Shown: positions 1 to 9,894, counted from the stretch's first letter. The stretch is DNA of 64,000 bases from Clostridia bacterium (GCA_017410455.1 JAFQQT010000038.1:1-64000), one strand, 5' to 3'. Made by a program: numbers and translations. The notes: generated from the sequence alone by a model not told the origin.

Positions 1-3000
1 GCGCAACGTCCATCGTCGCAGGCCAGCAGGGCGAGTACCCCGTGTACGCGCTGGAGGATATGAAGGCCAAGGAGAACACCGTGACCGTGAACGGCGAAAC
101 CGTTTACACGGTGCAGGGCGGCAACAACCCCAAGGCGGGTGGTTCCAATGCCAAGGGCGTGATCCCGGACGCCGGCGCGGTCATCTCCGTGACCGCCCCT
201 GCTGACGGTGTGATCACCGTTTACGGCATCAACGGCACCAACTCCGCCGACGGCTCCGGTAAGACCTTCTGGATCGTCCCGGTGGAGGGCGAGGCGCGTT
301 CGCTGACCGATCCGGGCGAAATCGCTGTGACGTACGAAGCCAAGGCGGGCGAGACCGTCTGGTTCTACGCGGCGGGCTCCAAGTTCCAGTTCGCGGCGGT
401 CACCTTCGTGAACCCGAACGCTGTTGTGGCCGAGGAAGATGCTCCCGTGGCGGATGGCTCCTTCACGCTGGTCCTGAACGCTGACGGCGCGACCTCCATC
501 GCGGCGGGTCAGCAGGGCGAGTACCCCGTCTTCGCCCTGGAAGACATGGCTGCCAAGGATAAGGCTGTCACCGTGAACGGCGAGATCGTCTACACCGTGC
601 AGGGCAGCAACAACCCCAAGGCCGCTGGCGAGAACGCCAAGGGCGTGATCCCGGACGCCGGCGCGGCCATCTCCGTAACCGCCCCTGCCGACGGCGTGAT
701 CACCGTCACCGGCATCAACGGCACCAACAAGGACGGCACCGGCAAGACCTTCTGGCAGGTGCGCGTGAATGCTGCTGGCGAGATCACCGAGGTCACCAGC
801 ACCACCGAAGCGGGCGAGATCTCCGTGGATGTGACCGTCACGGCAGGGGAGACCATCTGGTTCTACTGCAACGGCTCCAAGTTCCAGTTTGCGGGGGTGA
901 CCTTTGCCGACAGCAACGCTGCTCCCGTCATCGACACGACCCCCAGGGCGGACGCCCGCGAGTGGCAGTTCGTGCGCTTCGGCACCTCCACCTCCGACGC
1001 TGCCAACCGCATGGAGGAAGGCTCCTCCATCGATGGCACCGTGAAGCTGTACGCCTGCGTGGTGGCTGAAGATGGCACCGTCGCCAAGAAGGGCGGCAAG
1101 TTCGTCTCCGATGCACCCGCTGACGGCGTGTCCTTCTACTACACCACCATCGATCCCACCCAGGAGAACTTCATTCTGACGGCGGACGTCACCATCGATT
1201 ACATGAACCCCCTGCCTGACGGCCAGGAGGGCTTCGCGCTGCAGATCCGCGATACCATCCAGGGCAGCGGTTCCTACTACTCCAACACCGTGTCCATCGG
1301 CAGCACGAAGCTTCGTGCCGGCGGCGTGAACACCGTCAACATCCTGGGCGTGCGCAACTACAATGGCATTTTCCATGCCGAGGATGCGGACAAGAACCAG
1401 GTCGTTTCCACCCTGCTGGCTTTCACCGACGATCCGCTGGATCAGGTGACCACCGGCGAAACCTACCGCGTGCAGCTGGAGAAGAACAGCTACGCCTACA
1501 TCGTGCGTCAGTACGTCATCAACCCCGATGGTACCACCGGCCCCATGCTGGCCGAGCACATCCAGTACATCCCCGCCAGGGATCCCGCCGCGCAGACTGT
1601 TGCCACTTACGCGGAGCTGGATGATCCCATGACCGTGCAGGAAGGCAACACCGCCTATGTCGCGCTGGTTGCCGCCCGCGGCATGAACGTGACTTACTCC
1701 AACATTTCCTTCCTCACCAGCCCCTGGAACCCGGCAGACTGGATGCCCCAGCCCATCACCTATGTGGATCTGAGCTGCACGCTCAAGTCCGCCTCCACCT
1801 CCAGCGCCGGCGATTACGAGCTCTTCTATCAGGGCAACGCTGATGGCACGCTGAAGGTGATCCGCGCGGGCACAGTGCTGGAAGAAGGCATCCCCGTGAA
1901 GGCCAACGAGATCTTCACTAAAAAGTATCCCATCACAGGCTCCTGCACCTTCGCGGTGGAGTTCACGCCCGACCCCGATTACCAGCCCAGCGCCTACGAG
2001 CGCCTGCGCGATTACGAAACCGTGCAGCTGGCCGTGAGCGTCTCCGTGCGCACCATCGGCAGCGAGGGCGTCATCTACGTCACCCCCGAGGGCAAGCCCT
2101 TCAACAAGGGCACTTCCTGGGATGATGCGGTGAACGTGCAGACCGCGCTGAAGTACGCTGGCCCCGGCCAGACCATCCTGCTCAAGGCGGGCTATTACAA
2201 TATGGCGGCTGCTGAGCTCCTGGTGGAGCGCGGCCGCGACGGCACGCCCGATGCGCCCATCACCATGACCACCGACGGCGGCTTTGCCACCTTCGACTTC
2301 GGCCGCACCGGCACAGGTTTCACCTGCTGGGGCGACTGGTGGAACATCTCCTTCATCAACATCTGCAACACCCTCGACCTGCAGAAGGGCATGCAGCTGG
2401 CCGGCAGCAACTGCACGCTCACGCGCATGAACTTCTACAACAACGGCACCACCGGCCTGCAGATCTCCGGCACCTCCAACGAGCCCTATGACCGCTGGCC
2501 CGCCAACAACACCATCATCAACTGCACCTCCTTCAACAACGGCGACTCCGGCTATGAGGATGCGGATGGCTTCGCCGCCAAGCTGACCTGCGGCCCGGGC
2601 AATACCTTCTACGGCTGCATCGCTGCCTACAACGCCGACGACGGCTGGGACATGTTCGCCAAGTCCGCTACCGGCGCGATCGGCGCTGTGTCCATCTATG
2701 ACTGTGTCACTTACCGCAACGGTTATCTCGCCGTGAAGCAGGGGAGCGAGAAGACCGCCATCGTCTTTGCGGATATCGCCGTGGACGAGAACGGCAGCCT
2801 CTCCTTCGTGGGCGAGGAAGGCGTTGATTACATGATCATCGAGGCCGGCAACGGCAACGGCTTCAAGATGGGCGGCACCAATATCCCCGGCGACCACCGC
2901 CTCCATAACTCCATCTCCTACGAGAACAAGTCCAAGGGCATCGACTCCAATTCCTGCCCGGACGTCAAGGTCTACGACTCCACTTCCTTCAACAACGGCG

Positions 3001-4850
3001 CAGCCAACGTGGCCTTCTACACCAACAACAAGTCCGCCACAACCGGCTTTGTGGCCGAGGGCGTGCTGTCCTTCCGCACCGCCGGTACGACCGCCGAAAA
3101 CCTGAAGCTGCAGAATCAGGCATCCATCGACGTTTACGGTGAGTTCAACTTCTTCTGGGGCGAGAATGGCTCCGTGAACACCGCCGCCGTGCCCGTCACG
3201 GTCAGCGAGGACTGGTTCGTCTCCCTGGATACCTCCGTCGAGCCCAGCCGCAAGACGGACGGCTCCATCGACATGCACGGCCTGCTGCTGCTGACCGACG
3301 CCGCCCGCGCGTACGAGGCGGGCGCTCAGGGCGCTGCCTGGGGCCAGAGCGAGCAGGAGAAGGCGATTTTCTGGGTAGTGGGCGACTCGACGGTCTGCGG
3401 CTTCTCCGACAGCTACTACATCCCGCGCGAGGGCTGGGGCGAGCAGCTGGATCGTTACTTCAACGCCACGGTTTACAACCTGGCCCACTCCGGCGCGTCC
3501 TCCCGCGACTTCACCGGCATGAGCGAGTACGACGTGCTGATGAACGGCTCCGATGCCGTGCCCGCACTGGGCGATGGAGAGGGCGAAATGTTCCTGCTGA
3601 TCGGCTTCGGCCACAACGACCAGAAGACCGAAGCGGCCCGCTACAGCAACCCCAACGGCGACTACCTCACCGAGGGCTCCTTCGCCAACAGCCTCTACGT
3701 CAGCTATGTCAAGCCTGCCATGGATGCTGGCGTGACCCCCGTGCTGGTGACGCCCATCGTCCGCCTGACCACGGACAACACCGCCGAGTCCTATGCGGGC
3801 GCTTCCGGCCATGTGACCGCCGACACCGCCGTGGGTGAGGTCACCTACGCGGGTGGCGATTACGCACAGGCCGTCCGTGATATGGCCGCTGCGCTGAACA
3901 TCCCCTGCATCGACCTGACCGCCATCACCCTGGAGCGCAACGTCGCCCTGGGCGAGGGCGCACAGTGGCTGCACGCCTGGAACGGTGCGAAGTGGGCCGA
4001 GGACGGCGTGACCATGCTCCCCACCGCGCTGGATAAGACCCACACCAACTCCTACGGCGCGAAGATGAACGCCTGGGCCATCGCGCAGGCTGCGCAGGGC
4101 ACCGCCCTGGAGCCTTTCGTGAAGGCCGGCAAGGCTCAGCCCACCTACGAGGCTGACTTCGCCTCCGCCATCAACCCGGACTACGTGCCCGTGAGCTACA
4201 CCGCGCCCACCACCACCTCCGCCAACTGGCCGGCGTACACCGATGCCCAGGGCAATGTGTGGCACGGCACCGTGTTTGGCGACGTGGGCGGCGAGAACAA
4301 GATCACCAACGGCAGCTTCTTCGCCAGCGAGGTGGAGGGCGGCATGAACATCGGCGTCACCGGAAACGCGGGCAAGATCGCCTCCGCCACCGACGGCATG
4401 ATCTTCTACTACACCCGCCTGCCTGCCGGCGCCAGCTTCACGCTGACCGCCACCGCGACCATCAATGACATGGCTGCCAACAACCAGGTGTCCTTCGGCC
4501 TGATGGCCCGTGACGACCTGTACATCGACAGCTATGTCAAGGACACCATGGGTGACTATGTGGCCGCCGGCACCCGCAATCAGGGCGCGTTCAACTGCTT
4601 CGGCCGCAAGAGCGGCGTGCTGTACAACGGCCCGGCTACTGAGGTTGTCTACAACGTGGGCGACACGGTCGAGCTGAAGATCGTCGGCACCACCGATGGC
4701 TTCACCCTGACCTACGGCGACAACACGCCCGTGTCCGCCGGCTTCGACTATGCGCTGACGACCGTGGACAGCGACTACATCTATGTCGGCTTCTACGCGG
4801 TCCGCAACGCGAACATCACCTTCACCAATGTGAACCTGGTCACCGAGTGA
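1..4850 (+). CDS. Large multidomain pectinase: CBM-like repeats, PL9 pectate lyase and CE12-type SGNH esterase (5' partial)
   Basis: The reading frame is open from the first bases, so the start and any signal peptide lie upstream. More than 1600 residues are visible. Two near-identical copies of a roughly 160-residue beta-rich unit (bases 3-425 and 486-910) come first and resemble carbohydrate-binding modules. A right-handed beta-helix region follows (about 2070-3280). It carries the calcium-site pattern ADDGWD near 2637 and the GFKMGG lysine near 2865, matching the Asp-Asp-x-x-Asp and catalytic Lys of family PL9 pectate lyases. An SGNH esterase domain (about 3370-4060) shows GDST, GHND and DKTH, as in CE12 rhamnogalacturonan/pectin acetylesterases. 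A C-terminal beta-rich domain closes the protein. It probably deacetylates and cleaves pectin outside the cell. No sortase signal is seen at the C terminus. The ends of the repeat and C-terminal domains are uncertain. Confidence 0.88.
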   Translation, partial: ATSIVAGQQGEYPVYALEDMKAKENTVTVNGETVYTVQGGNNPKAGGSNAKGVIPDAGAVISVTAPADGVITVYGINGTNSADGSGKTFWIVPVEGEARSLTDPGEIAVTYEAKAGETVWFYAAGSKFQFAAVTFVNPNAVVAEEDAPVADGSFTLVLNADGATSIAAGQQGEYPVFALEDMAAKDKAVTVNGEIVYTVQGSNNPKAAGENAKGVIPDAGAAISVTAPADGVITVTGINGTNKDGTGKTFWQVRVNAAGEITEVTSTTEAGEISVDVTVTAGETIWFYCNGSKFQFAGVTFADSNAAPVIDTTPRADAREWQFVRFGTSTSDAANRMEEGSSIDGTVKLYACVVAEDGTVAKKGGKFVSDAPADGVSFYYTTIDPTQENFILTADVTIDYMNPLPDGQEGFALQIRDTIQGSGSYYSNTVSIGSTKLRAGGVNTVNILGVRNYNGIFHAEDADKNQVVSTLLAFTDDPLDQVTTGETYRVQLEKNSYAYIVRQYVINPDGTTGPMLAEHIQYIPARDPAAQTVATYAELDDPMTVQEGNTAYVALVAARGMNVTYSNISFLTSPWNPADWMPQPITYVDLSCTLKSASTSSAGDYELFYQGNADGTLKVIRAGTVLEEGIPVKANEIFTKKYPITGSCTFAVEFTPDPDYQPSAYERLRDYETVQLAVSVSVRTIGSEGVIYVTPEGKPFNKGTSWDDAVNVQTALKYAGPGQTILLKAGYYNMAAAELLVERGRDGTPDAPITMTTDGGFATFDFGRTGTGFTCWGDWWNISFINICNTLDLQKGMQLAGSNCTLTRMNFYNNGTTGLQISGTSNEPYDRWPANNTIINCTSFNNGDSGYEDADGFAAKLTCGPGNTFYGCIAAYNADDGWDMFAKSATGAIGAVSIYDCVTYRNGYLAVKQGSEKTAIVFADIAVDENGSLSFVGEEGVDYMIIEAGNGNGFKMGGTNIPGDHRLHNSISYENKSKGIDSNSCPDVKVYDSTSFNNGAANVAFYTNNKSATTGFVAEGVLSFRTAGTTAENLKLQNQASIDVYGEFNFFWGENGSVNTAAVPVTVSEDWFVSLDTSVEPSRKTDGSIDMHGLLLLTDAARAYEAGAQGAAWGQSEQEKAIFWVVGDSTVCGFSDSYYIPREGWGEQLDRYFNATVYNLAHSGASSRDFTGMSEYDVLMNGSDAVPALGDGEGEMFLLIGFGHNDQKTEAARYSNPNGDYLTEGSFANSLYVSYVKPAMDAGVTPVLVTPIVRLTTDNTAESYAGASGHVTADTAVGEVTYAGGDYAQAVRDMAAALNIPCIDLTAITLERNVALGEGAQWLHAWNGAKWAEDGVTMLPTALDKTHTNSYGAKMNAWAIAQAAQGTALEPFVKAGKAQPTYEADFASAINPDYVPVSYTAPTTTSANWPAYTDAQGNVWHGTVFGDVGGENKITNGSFFASEVEGGMNIGVTGNAGKIASATDGMIFYYTRLPAGASFTLTATATINDMAANNQVSFGLMARDDLYIDSYVKDTMGDYVAAGTRNQGAFNCFGRKSGVLYNGPATEVVYNVGDTVELKIVGTTDGFTLTYGDNTPVSAGFDYALTTVDSDYIYVGFYAVRNANITFTNVNLVTE
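3..910 (+). repeat. Tandem intragenic repeat encoding two CBM-like units
   Basis: Two copies are offset by 483 bases (161 codons), starting at 3 and 486. Both encode the blocks GQQGEYPV, ALEDM, NNPKA, AKGVIPDAGA and APADGVITV followed by GINGTN. Identity is high at protein and DNA level, which suggests recent duplication or homogenisation. More copies may lie upstream of the window. Confidence 0.85.
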
Positions 4851-4862
4851 TCCTGTGATCCT

Positions 4863-4898
4863 GCGGCGCTGTCAGCAATGGCAGCGCCGCCTTCTTTT
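4863..4898 (+). terminator. Rho-independent terminator after the pectinase gene
   Basis: A nine-base-pair GC-rich stem (GCGGCGCTG at 4863-4871 with CAGCGCCGC at 4882-4890) is followed by CTTCTTTT, 12 bases after the stop codon. Confidence 0.85.
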
Positions 4899-4900
4899 CC

Positions 4901-4929
4901 TTGACAGATTCTTGAAGCGAAAATATAAT
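4901..4929 (+). promoter_or_regulatory. Consensus sigma-A promoter for the transglutaminase-like protein
   Basis: TTGACA (4901-4906), a 17-base spacer and TATAAT (4924-4929) match the vegetative consensus exactly. The element lies directly after the terminator of the preceding gene and 36 bases before the ATG at 4966. Confidence 0.9.
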
Positions 4930-4965
4930 AGAGTCAGACTACAGCACCGGAAGGAGCGTTCTGAC

Positions 4966-7089
4966 ATGAAGATGAAGCGACTTTGGGCAATGCTTCTGGC
5001 AGGTTTGATCCTGCTTTGCTCTGCGACTGCTGAGGGGCTGACCGACGCACCGGATGATGACATGGCGCCTGACACGACCGAAGAAATCAGTTCCGGGGAA
5101 GACGTGATCTACTACACCGGCGGCGTCGTATACCGGCTCCTGCCCAGGGATGACGACAGCAATCTGATCAACCTGGCCTACACGCTGACTGATATGCCCT
5201 ACATCCTGCTGGACGAAACATACGCATGGGATGTGTTCGTTTCCGGCGGTACGGCGCCCTATACCATCACCGCCCTCCTTGCATATCAGACGCTCGACCT
5301 GGATCCCTTCGAGGATGGCTGGAAGGGGCTTGATCAATTCACCCTGCCGCAGGATGCCGCTTCTTTTTCGTATGTCTTCACCAAGACGGGCCGCTATTTC
5401 TGGCAGTTCGATGTTACTGACAGCAACGGGCAGAAACTGCGCTTCCAGACCCGCATCTACGAGAGTTACACGAAAGCAGACGAAACCGATGTGACCACCA
5501 CCGTCGGCAAGGCAAACAGCATTGTGGCGTCGCTCATCACCGATGACATGAGCGACTACAGCCGCGCGCTGGTGCTGCACGACTGGCTGATCTATAACGC
5601 CAACTATGACTATACCTACACGCACCGTGACGCATCCGGCGTTCTGCTCTATGGCACCGGCGTGTGCGACAGCTATGCCCGTGCTTACCTGATGCTCTGC
5701 ACGGCAGCAGGCCTTGAATGCGTCTATGTGAGCGGTAGTGCCGGATCGGACCAAGATCCTGCGAACTGGGGCAGCCACGGATGGAACCTCGTCAAACTTG
5801 GCGGCAGCTGGTACCATGTGGACTGCACCTGGGACGATCCCGGCACCGGCGGTTATGAGACACACGAATACTTCTGCGTCAGCGACGAGGTGATGGCGAA
5901 GGACCACCTCTGGAACCGTGCGGGCGGCCTCGCCGACTCTACCGGCATGATCGTCCCTGACGCCGAGGGCGGCGAATACGAATCCAGCGAAGAAGAGCCA
6001 AAGGATCACGATTTCACGTTTACAACCTGGGAGGAATTCTTCACGTATTTCGACGCCATGGTCGATGCTGGTGAACGTCGGTGGAAGACTGTCGGTTTGT
6101 ATGTCGGCGACCTTTCCCCCAGCGAAATGTACAGCGCGATGAGCCAGTACTCAGGAGCCAAAACGCAGGAGCTCGCTAACCAGGGACTCATCACTGCCGC
6201 GGGGCGCGGCTATTCCGGCAACTGTTTCTACTACAAAGTGACCTGGACCGAACCCACCGCATACATCCGCATCAACGAAACGGAAGCAATCCTGTCCGTC
6301 GGGCAGAGCACGACGCTTGTTCCCGCCGAATTTGATCCCATTTCGGACGTGTTCACCTGGAGCAGCAGCGACAGCGGCGTGGCCACGGTCAGTCACACTT
6401 TCGATGCGGATTCGGATACGCCTTTCACCTTCACCATCACAGGCGTTGCCCCGGGTACCGCTGTGATCACCGTAACTTCGTCCGACGGTGCAACGGACAG
6501 CATCGCCGTGACCGTTCCGGAACCCTACCAGCCGGATCTGGCGCTGCAGCTGACGGATGAAGACGGCCTGACGCTGACCTGGAACAGCATTGCCGGCGCA
6601 ACGCAGTACAAGGTGATGCGCCTCTTTGAGGGCAAAGCAAGCGTGCTGCTGACCACGGAGACGTGTTCGGCGGTGCTCAAGGCGGCGCAGCTGCCTGCTG
6701 ACGTAGGCCAGAAGGTGTATGTTGTGGCTGAGCGCGTGATCGGCGGCAAGACGGTTCTGTCCTATACCAGCAACGCGGTCACCTACGGCAGGTACAGCTT
6801 TGATTACACCGCCGTACTGCCTGCTGATGCAACATCCATTGGCGACGAAGCCTTCCTCAACAACGAGAACCTGACGGCTGTCTATGTCCCCGACGGCGTG
6901 TCTTCCATTGGCGGCCGCGCATTCTGCGGATGCGCTCAACTGTATGTGGTGCGTCTGCCGCAGAGCGTGACCGCCATCGGCAGCGGCGCGTTCGACGGAA
7001 CCGGCTTGCGCTACGCCGAAGTCGTCCAGGGCAGCTATGCCGATACCTGGCTGCAGAAATACTACCCCGACGTTCACCTGATCTACTGA
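4966..7089 (+). CDS. Exported transglutaminase-like protein with Ig-like and BspA-type LRR domains
   Basis: 707 residues, starting at the ATG at 4966, which has GGAAGGAG upstream. The N terminus (MKMKRLWAMLLAGLILL) is a signal peptide. The middle holds a transglutaminase-like core with the expected Cys (GVCDSYARAY, about residue 234), His (SHGWN, about 270) and Asp (HVDCTWDDP, about 285). A BIG2-type Ig-like domain (about 432-517), a fibronectin-like segment and LRR_5/BspA-type repeats (ATSIGDEAF, SSIGGRAF, TAIGSGAF; about 616-705) follow. The family often acts at the cell surface as a cysteine peptidase or crosslinking-type enzyme; the substrate here is unknown. An upstream extension to 4855 is possible by frame but would run through the promoter, so it was rejected. 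Confidence 0.85.
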   Translation: MKMKRLWAMLLAGLILLCSATAEGLTDAPDDDMAPDTTEEISSGEDVIYYTGGVVYRLLPRDDDSNLINLAYTLTDMPYILLDETYAWDVFVSGGTAPYTITALLAYQTLDLDPFEDGWKGLDQFTLPQDAASFSYVFTKTGRYFWQFDVTDSNGQKLRFQTRIYESYTKADETDVTTTVGKANSIVASLITDDMSDYSRALVLHDWLIYNANYDYTYTHRDASGVLLYGTGVCDSYARAYLMLCTAAGLECVYVSGSAGSDQDPANWGSHGWNLVKLGGSWYHVDCTWDDPGTGGYETHEYFCVSDEVMAKDHLWNRAGGLADSTGMIVPDAEGGEYESSEEEPKDHDFTFTTWEEFFTYFDAMVDAGERRWKTVGLYVGDLSPSEMYSAMSQYSGAKTQELANQGLITAAGRGYSGNCFYYKVTWTEPTAYIRINETEAILSVGQSTTLVPAEFDPISDVFTWSSSDSGVATVSHTFDADSDTPFTFTITGVAPGTAVITVTSSDGATDSIAVTVPEPYQPDLALQLTDEDGLTLTWNSIAGATQYKVMRLFEGKASVLLTTETCSAVLKAAQLPADVGQKVYVVAERVIGGKTVLSYTSNAVTYGRYSFDYTAVLPADATSIGDEAFLNNENLTAVYVPDGVSSIGGRAFCGCAQLYVVRLPQSVTAIGSGAFDGTGLRYAEVVQGSYADTWLQKYYPDVHLIY

Positions 7090-7105
7090 CTGGGAGGACC
7101 GGATA

Positions 7106-8545
7106 TTGAAGCGGTTTCTAATTCTGATCATGCTGCTTCTGCTGGCAGCAGCGCCCGCCATTGCGGAAGAAGAGGGCTATGTGGAGGTCGTGCTCTTTGA
7201 GGGCGAGGCCACGGTCGGCGGCAACTGGCAGCTGGCCGCCAGCGTGAACACCACCAATGCGGGCGGTTCCTTCAATCCTGCGCTGATCACATCAGACGGC
7301 TGGTTCACCGTGGAATACACCGGCTCCATCAAGGCGGTTTATCTTGCGTTTTCCGATTGGGAAACCGGCACATGGGCGTCTGTGAACGTGCCTTCTGCCT
7401 GCCAGACCAGCGGCAGTCTCTGCACGGCAACCTTCACCTGCCAGCAGTGCTACATCCAGTATGGCGACCAGGATTTCAGCGCAGTGGACCAGATCTGCGC
7501 AGGCTCCACCACCGCAGCAGGGAGCACCACGATCCGCCGCATCGTCTGGCATGGCCGTCCGCTGCAGGATGACCTGGGCGCAACGGAGACCCTCTTCCAG
7601 GGCGCAGCCACGGTCAACGAGGAAAACGCGAACGTGCACTCCGTTTACACCCTGCATGTGGGCGGCAGCTTCGACGCTGCGCAGATCAACCGCGGCAGCC
7701 GCTTCTATGTCGAATACGGCGGCCCCGAAAAGGCGGTCTATCTGGCATTTTCCAGCCACAGCGGTGCGAAGCAGTGGAGCAGCGTCAATCCGGACGAAGT
7801 GCTGCAGCTGGAGAACGGGCGGTACGCAGCCTGGTTCAACTATGACAACTTCGCGCGCACATGGGGAACAAACTTTGCCCGGCTGGATCAGCTGTCCGTC
7901 TATACCACCACGGCTGACGAGGTGACGGTGTACCGCATCGCGTACTTCGAGGGCGAGGGCGAGCCGGTGGATACCACTGATGGACGCTGGAGCCGTGCAG
8001 ATACCGGTATTGCCTTCATCGGAGACAGCCTCTGCCAGAATCCCATCTACTCCTATGGCGACTGGAACACGATCCTGGGCCGCAGCGACTGCTCCAATTT
8101 CGGCATCGGCGGGCAGTCCACCGTCGAATGCCGCGCACGCATCAGTGAGCTGGCGGCCCGCGATTATGATGTGATCGTGTTCATCTGCGGCATCAATGAT
8201 ATCGGGCGCGGTTATACCAAGGAGGAGACAGTCGCCAACATCGACGCGATGGTGACCGCTGTGCGCGCACAGAATCCTGACTGCCAGTTTATCCTCCTCA
8301 GCGTCCTGCCGACGACTGACGCCTTCTATACCGGCCAGCAGGCGAAGATCAACCTGCTCAACCTGGCCTACAAGCGCTATGCCAGCAAGACTTCAGGCGT
8401 GACCTATGTGGACGCATACTCCTCCTTCTGCCCGGGTACAGGCGAGTACGCCTATCCCGAATTCTTCACCGACGGCCTCCACCCCAACGCGGAAGGATAC
8501 GCCATCATTGCAGAGCTTCTCATGCCGTACCTTCCGGAAGAATGA
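7106..8545 (+). CDS. Exported SGNH/GDSL esterase with duplicated N-terminal domain
   Basis: 479 residues from a TTG start placed seven bases after GGGAGGACC. A signal peptide (KRFLILIMLLLLAAAPAIA) is followed by two related beta-rich domains (about residues 26-140 and 160-285; shared pattern GGSF..., EY, KAVYLAFS) that look like carbohydrate-binding modules. The C-terminal SGNH hydrolase domain has GDSL (about 303), GIND (about 363) and DGLHPN (about 456), giving the Ser, Asn and Asp-His positions of the family. It lies 16 bases after the transglutaminase-like gene and is probably cotranscribed with it. A role as a polysaccharide deacetylase fits the neighbouring pectinase, but the substrate is inferred. 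Confidence 0.87.
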   Translation: MKRFLILIMLLLLAAAPAIAEEEGYVEVVLFEGEATVGGNWQLAASVNTTNAGGSFNPALITSDGWFTVEYTGSIKAVYLAFSDWETGTWASVNVPSACQTSGSLCTATFTCQQCYIQYGDQDFSAVDQICAGSTTAAGSTTIRRIVWHGRPLQDDLGATETLFQGAATVNEENANVHSVYTLHVGGSFDAAQINRGSRFYVEYGGPEKAVYLAFSSHSGAKQWSSVNPDEVLQLENGRYAAWFNYDNFARTWGTNFARLDQLSVYTTTADEVTVYRIAYFEGEGEPVDTTDGRWSRADTGIAFIGDSLCQNPIYSYGDWNTILGRSDCSNFGIGGQSTVECRARISELAARDYDVIVFICGINDIGRGYTKEETVANIDAMVTAVRAQNPDCQFILLSVLPTTDAFYTGQQAKINLLNLAYKRYASKTSGVTYVDAYSSFCPGTGEYAYPEFFTDGLHPNAEGYAIIAELLMPYLPEE

Positions 8546-8554
8546 TTCACACCA

Positions 8555-8593
8555 GCGGATCAGGGACACTGTGCCCTGGTCCGCGTTGCTTTT
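8555..8593 (+). terminator. Rho-independent terminator after the SGNH esterase
   Basis: Stem GCGGATCAGGG (8555-8565) with CCCTGGTCCGC (8574-8584), 11 pairs with one G-T wobble, then TTGCTTTT. Confidence 0.8.
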
Positions 8594-8646
8594 CTGCGCA
8601 CGCGACACTGTGCATGATCAGCTTTGTACTTTTTCATAATCAGAAG

Positions 8647-8675
8647 TTGATTTTTCCATCAATATGTGATAGCAT
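8647..8675 (+). promoter_or_regulatory. Candidate promoter for the dprA-topA-trmFO run
   Basis: TTGATT (8647-8652), 17 bases, TAGCAT (8670-8675). The region downstream to the dprA start is unusually AT-rich for this genome. It contains a small hairpin (GCACTT/AAGTGC at 8708-8725) and the palindrome TGGTATATATTACCA near 8731, which could be an operator. Function is not shown by sequence alone. Confidence 0.4.
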
Positions 8676-8764
8676 GATATATTGCAGGCTGATGCTGTTT
8701 TTCTTAAGCACTTTTACGCAAGTGCTCAAAGTGGTATATATTACCATTTCAAGGAGGTGGCTGT

Positions 8765-9874
8765 ATGGGGTACACCCGTGAAGACGGATGCCGGGCCTGG
8801 CTGACCTACGGCATGATCAACCCGGATATCCTTGCTGCCATCCTGGAGGAATGCGGCAGTGCCGAGGCTGTGTATGACGAATTCCAGCGCAGCGGGGGCC
8901 GTTTCCTGAAGCAATGGCGCGTGAATGACGCCAGCATTGCAGCCCTGCAGGAGCATGCACCCCGCCAGCAGATGCATGAGATGATGGTGACGATGCGCAA
9001 ACTGGACGTCGGCGTCATCGCATTGGGGGACAACGCATATCCGGATGCCCTGCGGAACATACAGAACCCGCCTGCGATCCTGTTCTATCGCGGCAATCCG
9101 GACTGCCTGGTGGGCAAGTGCATTGCAGTCGTCGGATCCCGGACGCCCACGCCGCGAAGCGAGATGGCAACGCATGACATCTGCCGGGAACTGAGCGACA
9201 GGGGAGTGACCATCATCAGCGGCTTCGCCATGGGTGTGGACACCGCCGCCCACAGGGGCTGCCTCGCAGGCGCATCGCCCACAGCAGCGGTACTTGCCTG
9301 CGGCATTGATGTGATCTACCCGCAGGAGAACGAGGACCTTCGCGAGGAAATCGTGGCAAAGGGCGGCGTGCTGCTGAGCGAGTACCCCCTTGGCATGCGG
9401 AGCGGCAAGCATGTCTTCCAAATGCGGAACCGCATCATCTCCGGCCTTGCAAAGGCGGTGCTGATGATGGAAGCCCGCATCCAGTCAGGGAGCATGATCA
9501 CCGTGCAGCATGCGCTGGATCAGGGGCGAGATGTGTTCGCATACCCGGGCGTTCCGGATTCAGAAGCGTCCGAAGGCGCGCACCAGCTGCTTCGTGAGGG
9601 AGCCATCTACTTCACCAGCGCACAGGACGTGCTCGAGGACCTCTCCTGGGCTGAGGATGGCCCCGCCATCACGCAGCAGCAGAAGAAGGCCCTGCCTGAA
9701 ATGAATGACGAGCAGCGCCGCATCTATGCGCTGCTGGGGCAGGGTGAGATGTCCTTTGACGAACTGTCCGCCCGAAGCGGCATCCCGACCCCACAGCTAT
9801 CCGTATCCCTGACGCTGATGCAGATGTCCGGCGTCATCCGGGCACTGCCCGGCAAAACCTATTGCAGAATCTGA
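8765..9874 (+). CDS. dprA: DNA-processing protein DprA/Smf
   Basis: 369 residues; the ATG follows AAGGAGGTGG. The extended Rossmann fold of DprA is clear: VVGSRTPTPR (about 122), SGFAMGVDTAAHRG (about 152), GIDVIYPQEN, LLSEYPLG, MRNRIISGL and a C-terminal winged-helix segment (about 310-369). DprA binds incoming single-stranded DNA and loads RecA during transformation. It is also widespread in bacteria not known to be competent. The gene order with topA and trmFO matches that of Bacillus and many Clostridia. The next gene starts 20 bases after the stop, so cotranscription is likely. Confidence 0.95.
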   Translation: MGYTREDGCRAWLTYGMINPDILAAILEECGSAEAVYDEFQRSGGRFLKQWRVNDASIAALQEHAPRQQMHEMMVTMRKLDVGVIALGDNAYPDALRNIQNPPAILFYRGNPDCLVGKCIAVVGSRTPTPRSEMATHDICRELSDRGVTIISGFAMGVDTAAHRGCLAGASPTAAVLACGIDVIYPQENEDLREEIVAKGGVLLSEYPLGMRSGKHVFQMRNRIISGLAKAVLMMEARIQSGSMITVQHALDQGRDVFAYPGVPDSEASEGAHQLLREGAIYFTSAQDVLEDLSWAEDGPAITQQQKKALPEMNDEQRRIYALLGQGEMSFDELSARSGIPTPQLSVSLTLMQMSGVIRALPGKTYCRI

Positions 9875-9894
9875 ATGACCGGAGGCATATGATT

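Noticed and set aside
8542..8781. Small rightward frame between the SGNH esterase and dprA
   Set aside because: It overlaps the terminator, the candidate promoter and the dprA start, and it has no ribosome binding site.
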